A DNA stretch of 64,000 nt from Tautonia plasticadhaerens (lineage in GTDB: Bacteria; Planctomycetota; Planctomycetia; Isosphaerales; Isosphaeraceae): the NCBI RefSeq assembly GCF_007752535.1, contig NZ_CP036426.1:6324001-6388000 (forward strand), in the 5' to 3' direction. A program made the position numbers and the translations under genes. Positions 9,378 to 16,947 of this stretch are shown one piece after another. The notes beneath the pieces are model-generated. The model was not told where the DNA came from, searched no databases, and saw only the letters and a program-made list of their open reading frames with translations. The first letter of the stretch is position 1, and every line of letters starts with the position of its first letter.

Positions 9378-11022
9378 GACACGGCCCCCCCTCCGACGGG
9401 TACGTCGAGTTCGCTTCGGTCGGCATTGTGCGACGATCGGCCGGGACGGTCCAGCCGGAATCGGGCTCGGGCTCGGGTCGTTCCTGCTTGCGGTCCTGGC
9501 GACGATCGCCCCGCCTTCGCCCGAGACGGCGGGGGGATCACCCCGGGATCCCGCCGATCGGAGTCGGTTGCTCCAGGAGCGTCGGGCGATCCGCGAGTCC
9601 GAGTCCTCGACCTTGAACCGGATTGCGGAGGATCTGGAATCGACCGGTCAGGCGGATCGGGCTGTCGTCGTCCGTTCCCTGGTCGAGCCGACTCCCCCCC
9701 CCGAAGGACCCCGACGGTTCGAACCACTCCCCGAGATCGTCCCGCCTCCCGAGGTCGACGGCAACGCCCCGGTGCCCCCGGAGGCGACCTCGGCCCGTGA
9801 GGAGGCCGCCCGGGCGTACGCCGACCTCGCCCGACGGTCCGGCGAAGCCGATCGCCTCGCCCTGGCCGACGCCTGCTTCCGGGAGGTCCTCAGACGTCTC
9901 CCCGACGAACCTGAGGCCCGGAGGGTGCTCGGCTACGTCCCCCACGAGGGGGGCTGGGCCACGCCCCATGCGGTCAACCGGCTGGAGAACGGCGACATCT
10001 TCCACCCGACTTACGGCTGGATCCCCTCCGAGTACCTCCCCGAACTCGAACGCGGCCTGTTGCCGGCCCCCTCCCTGGCGGGCCGGGCGCCGTCCCGTTG
10101 GATCCCCGCCGCCGATGCCGACCGGCTCCGGCAAGGAGACATCGCCTCCGGCTGGCAGATCACGACGCCCCATTTCAAGATCCAGGCCAGCGTCCCGCTC
10201 GACGAGGGGATCGAGTTCGCCCGCAAGCTGGAATCGTTCTTCGACCTCTTCACCTCGATCACCGCCGACGTGATCGGACCCGAGCGGCTCCAGTTCGCCC
10301 GGCTCGTGCGAGATCCCGACGCCACCGCCCCAGCGAAGGCGGCCCGCCAGCACCTGGTCTACTACTTCGGCTCGAAGCCGCAGTACGTCGACTACCTCAC
10401 CCGGCTGACCCGGAACCCGAAGATCAAGGACACGCTCGGCGTCTACCTGGACGACCGCAAGACCAGCTACTTCTTCAAGGACGAAGGGGGTGAGTTGACG
10501 GTCGAGGCGACCCTCTATCACGAGGTCTCCCACCAACTCCTCTTCGAGCTGGCCGGCCCCTCGGGCTATCAGCGAAACGCCGGGAATTTCTGGGTCTTCG
10601 AGGGGCTGGGGACCTACTTCGAGACGGTCTCATTCCAGCCCGACGGCTCGATCCGGTATGGCGGCCGGGTCGGCCCCCGGATCGCGGAGGCGAGACGGCG
10701 AATGGTCGAGGAAGATTCCCTCATCCCCATCGCCCGGTTCGTGACCTTCGACCGTGAGGAGTTCAACGACGCACTCCGAGGCGATCCGCACCTGAACTAC
10801 GCCGAATCCATCGCCCTGACTGTCCTGCTGATGGACGGCGACCGCCGCGCGTACCGGGACGGCTTCCTCGACTACGCCGCCGATGCCTACCGAGGCCGGC
10901 TCCGGGCCGGGTCGTCCCTTTCGCTCGCCTCACGGGTCGGGATGAGCTACGAGCAACTCGACCAGGAACTCCAGGAATTCCTCGCCCCTCCCCTCGGCAC
11001 CGAGGGGGTTGCCGAGCGGTGA
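9376..11022 (+). CDS. secreted DUF1570-like zinc metallopeptidase
   Basis: 548 aa. The N-terminal 15 residues are Arg-rich and are followed by a hydrophobic export helix (GLGLGSFLLAVLATIAP), so the protein is probably exported or anchored. A Pro/Glu-rich linker and a helical segment (residues about 60-200) precede the peptidase-like domain. That domain carries the gluzincin signature HEVSHQ (zinc histidines and catalytic Glu). The third ligand is probably in VFEGLGTYFE about 30 residues later. This matches DUF1570/peptidase_MA-like proteins that are frequent in planctomycetes. The only plausible ATG overlaps the start of the divergent gene, and its ribosome site is weak. Substrate unknown. 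Confidence 0.78.
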   Translation: MTRPPLRRVRRVRFGRHCATIGRDGPAGIGLGLGSFLLAVLATIAPPSPETAGGSPRDPADRSRLLQERRAIRESESSTLNRIAEDLESTGQADRAVVVRSLVEPTPPPEGPRRFEPLPEIVPPPEVDGNAPVPPEATSAREEAARAYADLARRSGEADRLALADACFREVLRRLPDEPEARRVLGYVPHEGGWATPHAVNRLENGDIFHPTYGWIPSEYLPELERGLLPAPSLAGRAPSRWIPAADADRLRQGDIASGWQITTPHFKIQASVPLDEGIEFARKLESFFDLFTSITADVIGPERLQFARLVRDPDATAPAKAARQHLVYYFGSKPQYVDYLTRLTRNPKIKDTLGVYLDDRKTSYFFKDEGGELTVEATLYHEVSHQLLFELAGPSGYQRNAGNFWVFEGLGTYFETVSFQPDGSIRYGGRVGPRIAEARRRMVEEDSLIPIARFVTFDREEFNDALRGDPHLNYAESIALTVLLMDGDRRAYRDGFLDYAADAYRGRLRAGSSLSLASRVGMSYEQLDQELQEFLAPPLGTEGVAER

Positions 11023-11051
11023 TCGCTCACGGCATCGGGGACAAATGAAGC

Positions 11052-11079
11052 GACGCCCTCGGGCCGACCCGGGGGCGTC
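11052..11079. terminator. bidirectional hairpin between convergent genes
   Basis: GACGCCCTCGGG pairs with CCCGGGGGCGTC over 12 bp with one T-G wobble and a CCGA tetraloop. It lies 30 bases after the metallopeptidase stop and 37 bases after the rpsR stop on the other strand, so it can serve both genes. Confidence 0.6.
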
Positions 11080-11115
11080 GTCTTCGGTGTGTTCGTCGAG
11101 CCTTCGTCGTGCGGA

Positions 11116-11358
11116 TCACTCGCCGACGTAGGGCAGCAAGGCCATGTATCGGGCCCGCTTGATCGCCTCGGCGGTGGCGCGCTGGAAGGCGGCGCAATTG
11201 CCGCTCCGCTTGCGGGAGAACATCTTGCTCTGATTGGTCAGCATCTTCTTCAGGAGGCCGAGGTCCTTGTAGTCGACATAAGCCGGCCGCGGGCATCCCT
11301 CGGGCGTGCAGAAGCGGCAGCGATTCTTGCGGCTTCGTCCGAACCGTTTGCGAGGCAT
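11116..11358 (-). CDS. rpsR: 30S ribosomal protein bS18
   Basis: 80-residue small-subunit protein that binds bS6 on the platform. I start it at the ATG at 11358, giving MPRKRFGRSRKNRCRFC, because a longer in-frame start at 11418 would add 20 non-conserved residues. The protein has C14, C17, C22 and C55 and is therefore of the cysteine-containing (zinc, C+) type. It keeps the core YVDYKDLGLLKKMLT and RKRSGNCAAFQR. The usual neighbours rpsF, ssb and rplI are absent; flanking genes are a metallopeptidase and unknown membrane proteins. Confidence 0.95.
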   Translation of the reverse strand: MPRKRFGRSRKNRCRFCTPEGCPRPAYVDYKDLGLLKKMLTNQSKMFSRKRSGNCAAFQRATAEAIKRARYMALLPYVGE

Positions 11359-11509
11359 TGAGGTTGCGTCCTGTGACGTCGGTACCAGTGAGGCGATCCA
11401 GGCCCTCTGCTCGGGCAAGCGATGAAACGAGTAATGTACCCTCCGGCACGCGATCCTTCAAGGTCAACGACGTGCCACAGCCCGATCCCGACCGACCGGG
11501 CTTCGCCGA

Positions 11510-12019
11510 TCAGAACAGCGTCTTGACGAGCAGGATCATCGCCCCCCAGGCGATCGGCCAGGTCATCATCAGGCCGATGGCCACCCGGTCGGTCCACGAT
11601 CGGGCCCTCAGCCCGGCCTCGGGGGACCTCGGGCCGATCCGCCGGAGCACCAGGGCCGCGACCACGGGCACGACCCCGAGCAGCGGGTGGACCGCCATCC
11701 GGGTCGGCACCACCAGGGCGGTCATCGCCAGCCAGTAGGAGCCGATCAGCAGCCAGGCGACCTGGGCCCAGCTCAGCTGCCGGGTCGCATCGTTGAGGCC
11801 CCGGCGATCGATCAGCAGCAGGACCGGGCCGGCCATCGCCAGCCCGAGCCAGAGGTGCAGGATTCCGGCGACGACCGCCACGCCGGGCGCCATCGAACGG
11901 CTCGACGGCCAGAGCGATCGCAGCAGCAGCGCCGAGGTCCCGAAGCCGACCACCAAGCCGATCAGGTCGATCAGCCGGGGCCCGGTCGGCCTCGGGGGAT
12001 GCGTCCGGTCTTCGGCCAC
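11510..12019 (-). CDS. integral membrane protein, paralogue of the next gene
   Basis: 169 aa with about five hydrophobic segments, and no family that I recognise. Notable stretches are LIDLIGLVVGFGTSALLL, GLAMAGPVLLLIDRR and the C-terminal SWTDRVAIGLMMTWPIAWG. These line up with equivalent stretches in the 189-aa protein encoded just upstream (12071-12640), so the two are tandem duplicates that have diverged. They lie on the same strand 51 bases apart and are probably one operon. Arg at helix ends and a conserved W-T-x-R-V near the last helix are the main shared features. Confidence 0.7.
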   Translation of the reverse strand: MAEDRTHPPRPTGPRLIDLIGLVVGFGTSALLLRSLWPSSRSMAPGVAVVAGILHLWLGLAMAGPVLLLIDRRGLNDATRQLSWAQVAWLLIGSYWLAMTALVVPTRMAVHPLLGVVPVVAALVLRRIGPRSPEAGLRARSWTDRVAIGLMMTWPIAWGAMILLVKTLF

Positions 12020-12070
12020 CGGGAGACTCCCTTCGGATTCGGTGCGGGAGGGTCGCGGCCCTCGGTTCGA

Positions 12071-12640
12071 TCAACCCGGTGAGCCCAGCACGATCATCCC
12101 CAGACCGCATTGCATCGGCCAGGCGACCGCCAGTCCCAGGCCGACCCGATGCGTCCAGCCGCTTGGCTCCGTCTCCGGATCCGCCCCCGGCGGCACCATC
12201 ACCCAGCGGGACCAGATGACCGCCAGGGTGACCAGGCTCGCCGCCCCCAGCCCGGCGACCAACGCGAGTTCGTAGAGCTGATCGGGCAGCCCCCCGCCCC
12301 GACGGCCCGATTCCCCCACGATCCTCGACAGGGCCGACACCACCCAGGGGGCCCCGAGCATCGCCCAGAGGTGATCGCCGAGCCGGGCCGGCGTCCTCGG
12401 TCGGCCCGAGAACCGGCGGATCAGCGTGAGGAACGGCCCGGAGGCCGTCAGGGCCACCCCGCAGAAGGTGAGCCAGATCAGCACCCATCCGGCGGGATTG
12501 AGCCCGCCCCCGGGGGTGGCCTGACGCAGGTGGACCGACGCGATGGCCGCCCCGGCCACCAGCGCGATGCCGTCGAGCAGGGTGAATCCCGACCCCGAGG
12601 TGCCGACCCTCCCGACCGTCGTCCCCGAATCGCTCGCCAT
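12071..12640 (-). CDS. integral membrane protein, first of a paralogous pair
   Basis: 189 aa, about five hydrophobic segments, family unknown to me. It aligns with the downstream 169-aa protein in three places. LLDGIALVAGAAIASVHL matches the first helix, GVALTASGPFLTLIRRF the second, and GWTHRVGLGLAVAWPMQ the last. The N-terminus is short and Gly/Ser/Thr-rich. It is transcribed away from der, from which it is separated by 202 bases containing the der promoter. Confidence 0.7.
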   Translation of the reverse strand: MASDSGTTVGRVGTSGSGFTLLDGIALVAGAAIASVHLRQATPGGGLNPAGWVLIWLTFCGVALTASGPFLTLIRRFSGRPRTPARLGDHLWAMLGAPWVVSALSRIVGESGRRGGGLPDQLYELALVAGLGAASLVTLAVIWSRWVMVPPGADPETEPSGWTHRVGLGLAVAWPMQCGLGMIVLGSPG

Positions 12641-12660
12641 CGGCTTCCGCGCCCCGCTCG

Positions 12661-12690
12661 TTGTCCGATCCGGGCCCCCGAGACTAAAAT
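12661..12690 (+). promoter_or_regulatory. sigma70-like promoter for der
   Basis: TTGTCC at 12661-12666 and TAAAAT at 12685-12690 are separated by 18 bases, in a patch that is AT-rich for this genome. The der ATG is 153 bases downstream. Confidence 0.5.
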
Positions 12691-12842
12691 AGGGCGTGAT
12701 CCCGGCGGGGCCAGCCCCCCGACCGCCGACTCGCCGAAGGATCGATCCCCCGCGACCCCCATTCTAGAGGATCGCCCCGAGGCCGGGGCCCCCCGCCGAC
12801 CCAGACCGGATCGGCCGCCCGGCCTCGGGGGACGCCATCGCC

Positions 12843-14324
12843 ATGCCCCTTCCCCGAGTCGTGATCGTCGGCCGACCGAACGTCGGCAAGTCGTCGCTGT
12901 TGAACTGGATCACCGGCCGCCGGATCGCCATCGTCGACGACGTCGCCGGCGTGACCAGGGACCGCGTCACCATCCTCGCCGAGATCCCCGACGGAAAGGA
13001 CACCCGGTTCGTCGAGCTGATCGACACCGGGGGCGTCGGGATCGTCGACCGCGACGACCTGAGCGAGCACGTCGAGCGCCAGATCGAGACCGCGCTGGGC
13101 GAGGCCGACGTGGTCATCTTCGTCGTCGACGTCCGGGAGGGGCTCATGCCCCTGGACGAGGAGGTCGCCCGCCGCCTCCGGTACGTCCAGGCCCCGGTCA
13201 TCCTCGCCATGAACAAGGCGGACGACCCGAAATTCGACGACCAAGGGCAGGAATTCTACAAGCTCGGCCGGGGCAAGCGCCTGCCGATCTCCACCCACCA
13301 GAATCGCGGCAAGCCCGAGCTGTTCGCCCTGATCCGGGACGAGCTGCCCCCGGAGGACGACGGCTCGAAGGTCGAGCAGGAGGCGATGAAGATCGCCGTC
13401 GTCGGCCGCCCGAACACCGGCAAATCGACCTTCATCAACATGCTCGCCCACGCCGAGCGGATGATCGTCTCCGAGGTCGCGGGCACAACCCGGGACTCGG
13501 TCGACGTCCGCTTCGAGCTGGACGGCCTGCCGTTCGTCGCCATCGACACCGCCGGGGTCCGACGGAAGGCCAAGATCCGCGACGACCTCGACTTCTATTC
13601 CCTCCACCGGGCCGAGCGCTCGATCCGACGCTCCGACCTCGTCCTCCTGTTCATCGACCCCACCCAGGGCATCACCCGGCTGGACAAGCAGCTCGCCGAT
13701 TACATCTCCAAGCAGTACAAGCCCTGCATCTTCGTCGTCAACAAGTGGGACCTGATCCTCACCGACCTCTCCGGCCCCGCCCGCGGCGAGACCGGCCGGT
13801 ATGCCACCCTGATGCAGCACGCCTTCAAGGGGATGGCCTACGCGCCGATCGCCTTCATCACGGCCAAGACCGGCAAGAACGTCAAGTCGCTGATCAACCA
13901 CGCCCAGGCCATGTACAAGCGGGCCAATCGCCGGATCGGCACCGCCACGCTCAACCGGGTCCTCCGCGAGGCCGTCTCCCGCAATTCCCCCCCGGTCCGG
14001 GAGAATCGCGTCCCCAAGATTTACTACGCCACCCAGGTCGGCGTCGCCCCGCCGACGATCGTCCTCTTCGTCAACCGCCCCGGCATCTTCGACCCGACCT
14101 ACCAGCGCTATCTCCTCAATGTCTTCCGGGAAGAACTCCCATTCCGGGACATCCCCATCAAGTTGTACCTCCGGGCCCGGACCCAGACCGACCCCTCCAA
14201 GCCGCGTCGGGACGACGACGACGACATGCCGGACATCACCGAGCGCGGCGCCGAGGAGCGTTTCCACGTCGACGAGCTGGACGAGGAGATCAACGACATG
14301 CTCGGCGAGTTCAACGACGAGTGA
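12843..14324 (+). CDS. der: ribosome biogenesis GTPase Der (EngA)
   Basis: Essential tandem GTPase that helps assemble the 50S subunit. 493 aa, a little long for the family. The first G domain has GRPNVGKSS (about residues 8-16), DTGG and MNKAD. The second has GRPNTGKST (about residues 189-197), DTAGVRRK and VNKWD. The KH-like C-terminal domain follows (FVNRPGIFDPTYQRYLLN). A highly acidic tail (DDDDD and DELDEEINDML) extends beyond the usual end. The start gives MPLPRVVIVGRPN, as expected. A DUF29 gene follows 28 bases later and is probably in the same transcript. Confidence 0.97.
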   Translation: MPLPRVVIVGRPNVGKSSLLNWITGRRIAIVDDVAGVTRDRVTILAEIPDGKDTRFVELIDTGGVGIVDRDDLSEHVERQIETALGEADVVIFVVDVREGLMPLDEEVARRLRYVQAPVILAMNKADDPKFDDQGQEFYKLGRGKRLPISTHQNRGKPELFALIRDELPPEDDGSKVEQEAMKIAVVGRPNTGKSTFINMLAHAERMIVSEVAGTTRDSVDVRFELDGLPFVAIDTAGVRRKAKIRDDLDFYSLHRAERSIRRSDLVLLFIDPTQGITRLDKQLADYISKQYKPCIFVVNKWDLILTDLSGPARGETGRYATLMQHAFKGMAYAPIAFITAKTGKNVKSLINHAQAMYKRANRRIGTATLNRVLREAVSRNSPPVRENRVPKIYYATQVGVAPPTIVLFVNRPGIFDPTYQRYLLNVFREELPFRDIPIKLYLRARTQTDPSKPRRDDDDDMPDITERGAEERFHVDELDEEINDMLGEFNDE

Positions 14325-14352
14325 CCCGGCCCCTCCGCGACCGAGGACCAGC

Positions 14353-14835
14353 ATGAGAATCAGGACCGATCAATACCAGCCCGGCCCCCCTCCCCGCCCG
14401 ATCGAGGATCTGGCCTCGTTGTATCGGGATGACGAAACGGCCTGGCTTGAGATCATGTCCAGCCTCGCCCGCCAGGGCCGCGTCGAGGAGTTCGACCTGC
14501 CCAGCCTGTCGGAGTACCTTGCGGACATGGCCTGGCGAGACCGCCGAGAGGTCGAAAGCAGGCTCGTGGTCCTCATGTCCCACCTTCTGAAGTGGGAGCA
14601 TCAGCCCGACCAACGTTCTCGAAGTTGGAAGGCGACGATCGTCGAGCAACGGCAGGAGTTGAATCGCCATGCCGGGCGCGGGGTACTCAAGAATCACGGG
14701 ATTGCCGTCGTCGAGACGATCTATCCAGAGGCGATCGACCGGGCCGCCGCGGAGACCGGCCTGTCGCGAGAATCGTTCCCCCCGTCTTGCCCGTTCACCT
14801 TCGATGGCCTCTTGATGGTCGAGGTCGACGATTGA
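14353..14835 (+). CDS. DUF29-family protein
   Basis: 160 aa. The start at 14353 has GAGGA just upstream and excludes an out-of-character upstream extension. The sequence has the DUF29 layout. It begins with YRDDETAWLEIMSSLARQG, then FDLPSLSEYLADMAWRDRREVES. A helical core SRLVVLMSHLLKWEHQP and a repeat-like basic helix RSWKATIVEQRQEL follow, and it ends with FPPSCPFTFDGLLMVEV. DUF29 proteins are helical, common in cyanobacteria and planctomycetes, and of unknown function. It is probably the last gene of the der transcript, since a strong hairpin follows. Confidence 0.88.
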   Translation: MRIRTDQYQPGPPPRPIEDLASLYRDDETAWLEIMSSLARQGRVEEFDLPSLSEYLADMAWRDRREVESRLVVLMSHLLKWEHQPDQRSRSWKATIVEQRQELNRHAGRGVLKNHGIAVVETIYPEAIDRAAAETGLSRESFPPSCPFTFDGLLMVEVDD

Positions 14836-14900
14836 CCGACTGGAGGCTCCAGCCCCGGCCTAGATCCTCGGCCGGTCAGGCGACACCGGGCGACCTTCGA

Positions 14901-14938
14901 GGAGTCCCCGATCCGTCACTCGGACGGATCGGGGCTCC
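14901..14938. terminator. bidirectional hairpin between DUF29 gene and sigma factor
   Basis: CCCCGATCCGTC (14906-14917) pairs perfectly with GACGGATCGGGG (14923-14934) around an ACTCG loop, and outer GGAG/CTCC extends the stem past a bulge. It lies in the 112 bases between two convergent genes, 10 bases from the sigma factor stop. Confidence 0.65.
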
Positions 14939-14947
14939 GATTCGAAC

Positions 14948-15601
14948 TCAGCAGGCGATCAGGAGGGCATCCTCCTCCGCCTCGTCGACATCCGGGGCGT
15001 CGGTCCACTCCTCCGGGTCGGCGGAGTCGGCCCGGAGCTGGGCCTTCAGCCGCTTGCGGGCGGTGTGGAGCCGACGCTTGACGGTGCCGATCGGGACCTC
15101 CAATTCCTCGGCGATCTCGATCAGCGACTGCCCCCGGATGTAGAAGGCCACGAGGGCCTCGCGGTCCAGGGGCTTGAGGGCGTTCATCGCGTCCCAGAGC
15201 CGTCGGGCGCGCTCCCGGGCGATGAGCTCGTCGATCGGCTCGTCCCGATGGGCGGCGGCCCCGTCGAGCACCTCGTCCTCGATGCTCGACGGCGGGACCC
15301 GGCGGGTGGCGCGATTGATCGCCATCCGCACGGTCACCTGCCGCAGCCAGCCGGCGAACCGCTCGGGCTCGCGGAGCTGGTCGAGGCGGCCCATGACGTG
15401 GAGGAACACCTCCTGGGTCAGCTCCATCGCCTCGCTCGGGTTCCCCAGGCGAGACAGGGCCACGGCGTAGACGGTACGCTGGAACTGCTCGACCAGCATC
15501 CCGAACGCGTCGCGGTCCCCCTCCCGGGCGCGGGCGACCAGGGCCGCGGTGCTCGACCAGCGGCTGGAGCAGATCTGCTCCTCCGAAACAGTGGCGATCA
15601 C
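14948..15601 (-). CDS. ECF-like sigma-70 family RNA polymerase sigma factor
   Basis: 217 aa. Region 2 is at residues about 20-90 (AREGDRDAFGMLVEQFQRTVYAVALSRLG, given here in part, then ELTQEVFLHVMGRLDQL and FAGWLRQVTVRMAINRATR). Region 4 is at about 135-190, with LDREALVAFYIRGQSL and the helix-turn-helix IAEELEVPIGTVKRRLHTARKRL. There is no region 1.1 or 3, so it is an extracytoplasmic-function type. An acidic tail (DEAEEDALLIAC) follows region 4. The start is a GTG. No anti-sigma factor is recognisable next to it; the upstream 480 bases do not look coding. Confidence 0.88.
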   Translation of the reverse strand: MIATVSEEQICSSRWSSTAALVARAREGDRDAFGMLVEQFQRTVYAVALSRLGNPSEAMELTQEVFLHVMGRLDQLREPERFAGWLRQVTVRMAINRATRRVPPSSIEDEVLDGAAAHRDEPIDELIARERARRLWDAMNALKPLDREALVAFYIRGQSLIEIAEELEVPIGTVKRRLHTARKRLKAQLRADSADPEEWTDAPDVDEAEEDALLIAC

Positions 15602-16088
15602 GATCGTGCGTCCCCATCCTCAGGGGTCCACACCCGTCCGCCCCGGCCTCGTGTGATCGGCTGGGCGCGAGGGCGAACGGGCGGCGTCGGTGGTCCACGG
15701 GTCCGGTTCGATGCCGGTCGGCCTCGGCGTCGTCGACAGGCGGGAAGAGAGCGCGTACGCCGCGGGGCGCGAGGCCACAGGACGCGACGGCGCGACCCTC
15801 CCGGGCGGCGACGCGGGCCGGGTCCCGGTCTGATCCGGACCCGACGGTTGACGGCTCGGGCACGCGGCTCGCTCGTCCTGGGCCGCCCCGATCGCGGATG
15901 CTCGCGATCGAGACGAGGCGACACGAACCCTCGCGCGGGCCGACCACCCGCTCGGCTCTCGGGGCGTCGGCGTCTCGAAACTCCCAGGGACCGGGTCAGG
16001 CCCCTCCCGGCGAACGAGGGGGGCCATCCGGCCCGACGGCGATTCGGGACGCGACGGATCCGTCAATAAGTGAGCTGGGGGTCGGCGT
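15602..16088. other. gene-free stretch upstream of the sigma factor gene
   Basis: 487 bases between the sigma factor start and the tentative small gene at 16089. Open frames exist on both strands, as expected at this GC content, but they are Arg/Pro/Gly-rich shadows with no initiation signal and no recognisable domain. I see no tRNA, long repeat or strong hairpin. Confidence 0.6.
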
Positions 16089-16586
16089 TCACCCCCCCGT
16101 GGCGAAGGGCCGTTTCGAGGCGGCCTTCACCGGGGCGGGGGCGTGGTCTTTCGCGGCGGTGGCCGCCTTGGGAGTCGCGGCGGCGAGTCGGGGAGGCGCA
16201 GGGACACCTGCGACGACGCCGACGGGGACGACTCGACATCCATAAACGTCGCGTCGTACGCCTTGCCTGACGACCCAGGGCGACATGCCGAGGGGAGACC
16301 ACGAACTCGGCCGTTGCGACGGACCAAAGGACGGCCAGTCGCCCGAACCGAGCGGCGAACCCGGGATTGCGTCGGGCCGATCGATCCGAATGCGTTCGGG
16401 ATCGATCGGCGCGGGGGAAATCCCGGCGGACAGATGGGGCCCGAGATGGAGGATGGAGACATGGCGGCTGCGCGTGGCGCGAACCTGCAGCATGTTGACA
16501 TCCACCACCGGGGCGAGCGACCGCGTGCCGTTGGTCAGCAGGGTCAGCGAGGCCGAGCGGGTCAGGCTGGTGAGATTGGTCAACAT
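16089..16586 (-). CDS. doubtful hypothetical protein, 165 aa
   Basis: Uncertain gene. From the ATG at 16586, with a GAGGG about 9 bases upstream, the first 50 codons have strong third-position GC and a coherent composition with repeated Leu-Thr pairs (LTNLTSLTRSASLTLLTNG). The last 30 codons are also well biased, giving an Ala/Lys/Pro tail (TPKAATAAKDHAPAPVKAAS). The middle is Arg/Pro/Ser-rich and looks non-coding. It may be a real lineage-specific gene, a decayed one, or chance. No family is recognised. It is the best candidate in a 1.3-kb interval between two certain genes. Confidence 0.25.
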   Translation of the reverse strand: MLTNLTSLTRSASLTLLTNGTRSLAPVVDVNMLQVRATRSRHVSILHLGPHLSAGISPAPIDPERIRIDRPDAIPGSPLGSGDWPSFGPSQRPSSWSPLGMSPWVVRQGVRRDVYGCRVVPVGVVAGVPAPPRLAAATPKAATAAKDHAPAPVKAASKRPFATGG

Positions 16587-16947
16587 CGCAGGGGCCCTCA
16601 CAACCGCCTCGACGAGGCGGGAAGGTGGTGAGGCGACATTCAGATCGGCGGCACGTCGGCCGCCGTCGGAGGACCGGCCCCGGTCTCGGGGTCCCGGCCG
16701 TCGCAGGGGGGAAGGTTCCTCGGACTGCTTCGGTCGTTGGGGGAATCGGATCCGTTCGGAGTCCGGGGCGGGTCGCCGCAAGGGCGTCCGGTCCCGATGG
16801 TTCCAGCAGGGACGCGCGGTGATCGCGGAGTGCGAATCCCGGCCACCGCACGCGACCCTAGACAGGCCTGCCCGCCCGGAGGTTCGCGCCGATTCCGGAA
16901 AGATTCCGGGAGGCGGGATCCGCATGCCACCGCATGTCCCATCGGAA
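16587..16947. other. gene-free stretch downstream of the radical SAM gene
   Basis: 361 bases without a convincing gene. The only structure I see is the octamer GATTCCGG repeated at 16891-16898 and 16902-16909, with its inverse CGGAATC at about 16943-16949 beside the radical SAM stop. These could form a weak hairpin at the end of that gene. Confidence 0.5.

Noticed and set aside
7842-9800. 652-residue plus-strand frame
   Set aside because: Lies antisense to the TPR gene and the exported protein, then out of frame with the metallopeptidase. Its Arg/Pro/Gly composition is typical of a shadow.
12684-14354. 556-residue minus-strand frame opposite der
   Set aside because: Der is unambiguous on the plus strand; the antisense frame has no recognisable domain.
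15695-15720. tRNA-like T-arm (CCGGTTCGATGCCGG)
   Set aside because: The neighbouring sequence does not fold into an acceptor stem, D-arm or anticodon arm of the right length, and no CCA or discriminator context is present.
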